Part shown: piece by piece, positions 5,335-7,449 of the stretch
How positions within the stretch are numbered: the stretch's first letter is position 1
Layout of the letters: each line of letters starts with the position of its first letter
NCBI GenBank assembly: GCA_031255075.1
Contig: JAIRTF010000324.1
Coordinates: 1-7,449, forward strand
From: Bifidobacteriaceae bacterium
GTDB taxonomy: Bacteria; Actinomycetota; Actinomycetes; Actinomycetales; WQXJ01
DNA length: 7,449 nucleotides
Direction of reading: 5' to 3'
Translations under genes and position numbers: made by a program
Notes under the pieces: model-generated
Told to the model about the DNA's origin: nothing
Database searches by the model: none
What the model saw: only the letters and a program-made list of their open reading frames with translations

Positions 5335-6342
5335 TCAGCGGGGGAGAGTGGAGGCCCGGATTACCAGTTCGGGGACGAATGTGACGTGTTCGGTGGGCTG
5401 GCCGGCGTGGGTGGTCAACAGCAGATCAGCGGCCCGGTGGCCCAGTTCATAGGTTGGTTGGCGGACCGAGGTGATGGGCACAGCCCGGTCTGCCACCACG
5501 CCGATGTCATCGAAACCAACAATTGGGTTGCAAACCGGGGAGTAGCCGCCGGAATAGGTCAAAGCCCGCTGCAAACCAATCGCCACCATGTCATTGACAC
5601 AGAAAAAGGCGGCCGGGCCGCGGTTGTTTTCCAGCCAGCGGCGGGCGGCCTGTTCGCCGCCCATTGAATTGAGCTGGTCTACCTGGACCTCGGTCAACGA
5701 ATCGGGGCCCAGGCCGTGATCCGCCAAGGCTTGGCGGGCGCCGGCCAGCCGTTCGGCACACTGCCTGATCCGGTGGGGGCCGTTCAACATCACAACCTGG
5801 TCAAAACCCAGTTCCACCAGGTGGCGCACCGCGGCTTGGGCGCCGGCGGTGTTGTTGACCCGAACCGAGGAGACAGGCAGGTCCTCAAAGGAGCTTTCCA
5901 GTAGGACCACATTCAGGCCCCGTTCAATCAACTGCCGGTAAGGCTTGCCGGAGCCGTCCACGGTCGCGGCGATGATCCCGGCCACACCTTGGGCTTCGAA
6001 CAGTTTCAAATAGCGAGATTCGCGCTCCCGCACGCTGTCCGAACTGCCAATCAGCAGCGAATAGGTGTCCTGACCGAGCCGTTCTTCAATGCCGCGGGCC
6101 ACGTCGGTGTAGAACGGGTTACGGATGTCCAACAAGATGGCGCCCACGCAAGTGGGGTTGCCGGAGCGCAGCAGGCGGGCGGCCCGGCTGGGCACAAAAC
6201 CAAGTTTGTCGATGGCCCGTTCCACCTTGCGCCGGGTTGATTCCGCCACCACTTGGGGCCGGTTCAACACGTTCGATGCCGTCCCCACCGAGACATGGGC
6301 CTCCCGCGCCACATCCACGATTGTGACTCGGTTCGACTGCAT
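5335..6342 (-). CDS. LacI-family transcriptional repressor
   Basis: A sugar-responsive DNA-binding regulator of 335 residues, the normal family length. The N-terminal helix-turn-helix is VTIVDVAREAHVSVGTASNVLN (residues 6-27, shown here in two overlapping parts: VTIVDVAREAHVSV and VSVGTASNVLN). The hinge helix SRAARLLRSG (52-61) carries Leu58, matching the minor-groove lever Leu56 of LacI. The periplasmic-binding-protein-like core follows: VGAILLDIRNPFYTDVARGIEE-like first strand and helix from 66, and GFDDI at 276-280. Aligned with LacI Tyr17, Gln18 and Arg22, the base-reading residues are Val19, Gly20 and Asn24. AAGGGG lies five bases before the ATG. It is encoded between the importer and the GH105 gene, and TGAAnnnnTTCA operators lie at all three promoters. 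It probably represses both units and itself, with an imported oligosaccharide or its breakdown product as inducer. The inducer is not readable from sequence. Confidence 0.95.
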   Translation of the reverse strand: MQSNRVTIVDVAREAHVSVGTASNVLNRPQVVAESTRRKVERAIDKLGFVPSRAARLLRSGNPTCVGAILLDIRNPFYTDVARGIEERLGQDTYSLLIGSSDSVRERESRYLKLFEAQGVAGIIAATVDGSGKPYRQLIERGLNVVLLESSFEDLPVSSVRVNNTAGAQAAVRHLVELGFDQVVMLNGPHRIRQCAERLAGARQALADHGLGPDSLTEVQVDQLNSMGGEQAARRWLENNRGPAAFFCVNDMVAIGLQRALTYSGGYSPVCNPIVGFDDIGVVADRAVPITSVRQPTYELGHRAADLLLTTHAGQPTEHVTFVPELVIRASTLPR

Positions 6343-6357
6343 CGTTTCCCCTTGAAT

Positions 6358-6371
6358 TTGAAATGGTTCAA
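6358..6371 (-). promoter_or_regulatory. LacI-family operator at the repressor's own promoter
   Basis: TTGAAATGGTTCAA has perfect 5-bp arms (TTGAA/TTCAA) around a 4-base centre. Its inner 12 bases, TGAAATGGTTCA, match the GH105 operator at ten positions but lack the central CG step. It lies three bases downstream of the candidate minus-strand -10 box and before the repressor's ribosome binding site, which suggests autoregulation with a weaker site. Confidence 0.6.
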
Positions 6372-6374
6372 TCT

Positions 6375-6403
6375 ACTCTATCTGGGGTTGGGCGCGGCGT
6401 CAC
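6375..6403 (-). promoter_or_regulatory. Candidate promoter of the LacI-family gene
   Basis: On the minus strand, GTGACG (6403-6398) and TAGAGT (6380-6375) are separated by exactly 17 bases, and each matches the vegetative consensus at four of six positions. The operator at 6358-6371 follows directly. Judged by eye only. Confidence 0.45.
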
Positions 6404-6480
6404 CCCTATCCGCCAAACTAATATGAAGACCCCAGCTAGACCCGCAAAAAGGGCTCCGCCCGATTGGGCCCAAAACACCC

Positions 6481-6509
6481 TTGACAGGCCCTGGCAAAGC
6501 TCGTAGCCT
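6481..6509 (+). promoter_or_regulatory. Candidate promoter of the GH105 gene
   Basis: TTGACA (6481-6486) is a perfect -35 consensus. After a 17-base spacer comes TAGCCT (6504-6509), a plausible actinobacterial TAnnnT -10. The perfect LacI-type operator begins 13 bases downstream, close to where transcription should start. This is a classical repression geometry. Confidence 0.65.
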
Positions 6510-6523
6510 CAAGGGGCGAGCTT
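6497..6523. repeat. 7-bp inverted repeat bracketing the GH105 -10 box
   Basis: AAGCTCG (6497-6503) and CGAGCTT (6517-6523) are perfect inverted copies that flank the TAGCCT -10 box and abut the LacI operator. The repeat could be a binding site for a second regulator or chance. No function is known. Confidence 0.4.
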
Positions 6524-6534
6524 GAAACGTTTCA
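6523..6534 (+). promoter_or_regulatory. Perfect LacI-family operator upstream of the GH105 gene
   Basis: TGAAACGTTTCA is a perfect 12-bp palindrome with a central CG, the form generally seen for LacI-family sites. It lies just downstream of the candidate -10 and 65 bases before the ATG, the same distance as the operator of the importer gene. The similarity to 848-859 places both units under one repressor. Confidence 0.85.
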
Positions 6535-6551
6535 GGCTCTGACCAGGCATC

Positions 6552-6567
6552 GCGCTGGTGACAGCGC
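6552..6567 (+). other. 5'-UTR hairpin with GUGA tetraloop
   Basis: GCGCTG (6552-6557) and CAGCGC (6562-6567) close a GTGA loop, giving an RNA stem with a GNRA-type tetraloop. It lies 20 bases upstream of the ribosome binding site AAGGA (6588-6592). It may protect the mRNA; a riboswitch is not indicated. Confidence 0.45.
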
Positions 6568-6599
6568 CCCACCGACCAACCGGATACAAGGACTCCAAC

Positions 6600-7449
6600 A
6601 TGAGCCGCTCCCCAGAACCGGATTCGCGCCCGCCGGACGGCGCCCAGCCGCCGGAGCGCCGCCTCATCAAAGAGTTGGTCCAACGCCTGACCGTCAACCT
6701 GATCTCCATCACCGATGAAACCGGCGAATTCCTGCTGCGGCTGGATGACGGCCGGGTGATAGACACCAAAGGCTGGGCCGGCTGGGAGTGGACACACGGC
6801 ATCGGCCTATATGGAATATGGCAGTACTACAGCCAAACCGGTGACGCCTGGATGCGGCAGGTGGTGGATGACTGGTTCACTGCCCGGCTGGCTGAAGGCA
6901 CCACCAAGAACGTCAACACCATGGCACCTATGTTGACCCTGGCCTACCGTTACGAGGCGGACCACGATCCGACCCTTCTGCCATGGCTGGAAGCCTGGGC
7001 TGAATGGGCCATGCGGACCATGCCTCGCACGCCGCACGGCGGCATGCAACACATCACCTTGGCTGAGGAAAACCACCATCAACTGTGGGACGACACGCTG
7101 ATGATGACGGTGCTGCCGCTGACCAAGATTGGGTTGCTGCTGAACCGGCCGGCCTATGTCGAAGAAGCTACCTTCCAGTTCTTGACGCATATCGCCTACC
7201 TGGCAGACCGCCAAACCGGGCTGTGGTTCCACGGCTGGACCTTTGACGGCCACCACAACTTCGCCGAAGCCCGCTGGGCGCGTGGCAACTCTTGGTTGAC
7301 CATGGTGATCCCAGACTTCTTGGAACTGGTCAACTGGTCGCCCGCCCACCCCGTCAGGCGGCTGCTGATAGAGGTGCTCCAAGCCCAAGTTGAGGCGCTG
7401 GCCAAACTGCAAGACGAATCCGGGCTGTGGCACACCCTGCTAGATGATC
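6600..7449 (+). CDS. GH105 unsaturated glycuronyl hydrolase, YteR/YesR type (3' truncated by window)
   Basis: The first 283 residues of an enzyme that removes the terminal 4-deoxy-4,5-unsaturated uronic acid left by polysaccharide lyases, by hydrating its double bond. The family fold is an (alpha/alpha)6 barrel, and members are usually about 370 residues, so roughly 90 are missing. The sequence reads very like B. subtilis YteR: WEWTHGIGLYGIWQYY (62-77), TKNVNTMAPMLTLAY (102-116), GGMQHIT (147-153), ENHHQLWDDTLMM (157-169), GLWFHGWTF (207-215), WARGNSW (226-232) and DESGLWHTLLDD at the window end. The family catalytic Asp lies in the WDD motif (163-165), as I recall. There is no signal peptide, so it is cytoplasmic. 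The first 25 residues are a polar Pro-rich extension. ATG 6600 follows AAGGA with a 7-base gap. Rhamnogalacturonyl substrates are most likely; unsaturated glucuronyl substrates such as ulvan oligomers are an alternative. Confidence 0.95.
   Translation, partial: MSRSPEPDSRPPDGAQPPERRLIKELVQRLTVNLISITDETGEFLLRLDDGRVIDTKGWAGWEWTHGIGLYGIWQYYSQTGDAWMRQVVDDWFTARLAEGTTKNVNTMAPMLTLAYRYEADHDPTLLPWLEAWAEWAMRTMPRTPHGGMQHITLAEENHHQLWDDTLMMTVLPLTKIGLLLNRPAYVEEATFQFLTHIAYLADRQTGLWFHGWTFDGHHNFAEARWARGNSWLTMVIPDFLELVNWSPAHPVRRLLIEVLQAQVEALAKLQDESGLWHTLLDD

Noticed and set aside
5155..6355. Plus-strand open frames opposite the LacI-family gene
   Set aside because: The minus-strand LacI protein is full length and unmistakable; the opposite frames lack family motifs and ribosome binding sites.
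6464..6473. TTGGGCCCAA 10-bp palindrome just before the GH105 -35 box
   Set aside because: It has no loop, is dominated by GGGCCC, and does not resemble the TGAAnnnnTTCA sites. Chance occurrence is likely.
6378..7433. Long minus-strand open frames opposite the GH105 gene and its promoter region
   Set aside because: The plus strand has a strong GH105 match with promoter, operator and ribosome binding site. The minus-strand frames are GC-driven shadows.

Overview
The window is high-GC DNA with strong AAGGAG-type ribosome binding sites, GTG and TTG starts, an LPXTG cell-wall protein, and a sugar ABC importer with no ATPase gene of its own. This combination points to a Gram-positive actinobacterium (class Actinomycetes). 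I cannot place it more precisely from sequence alone.

Layout. (1) Positions 2-496 are the 3' end of a large secreted protein with FIVAR repeats and an LPPTG sortase signal. (2) Positions 497-924 are non-coding, with three strong inverted repeats followed by a promoter and a LacI-type operator. (3) Positions 925-5302 look like one plus-strand transcription unit. It holds a lipoprotein sugar-binding protein, two CUT1 permeases, a possible 45-residue Arg-rich small ORF and a DUF624/YesL-like membrane protein. A perfect 15-bp hairpin lies between the binding-protein gene and the permeases. (4) Positions 5335-6342 are a LacI-family repressor on the minus strand, converging on the transporter unit. 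(5) Positions 6343-6599 are a compact divergent control region with two LacI-type operators and two plausible promoters. (6) Position 6600 to the window end is the first 283 residues of a GH105 unsaturated glycuronyl hydrolase (YteR/YesR type), cut by the window edge.

How the genes fit together. GH105 enzymes remove the terminal unsaturated uronic acid from oligosaccharides produced by polysaccharide lyases, classically rhamnogalacturonan lyases. The most economical reading is an import-and-degrade locus. The lipoprotein and permeases take up an unsaturated uronic-acid oligosaccharide, the GH105 opens it in the cytoplasm, and the LacI protein controls the importer, the hydrolase and itself through TGAAnnnnTTCA operators at all three promoters. 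The gene content (YesL-like, CUT1 SBP plus two permeases, GH105) parallels the Bacillus subtilis yes rhamnogalacturonan cluster, with a LacI repressor in place of the YesMN two-component system. The exact substrate is inferred. The window contains no mobile element, CRISPR array, tRNA or rRNA that I can support.
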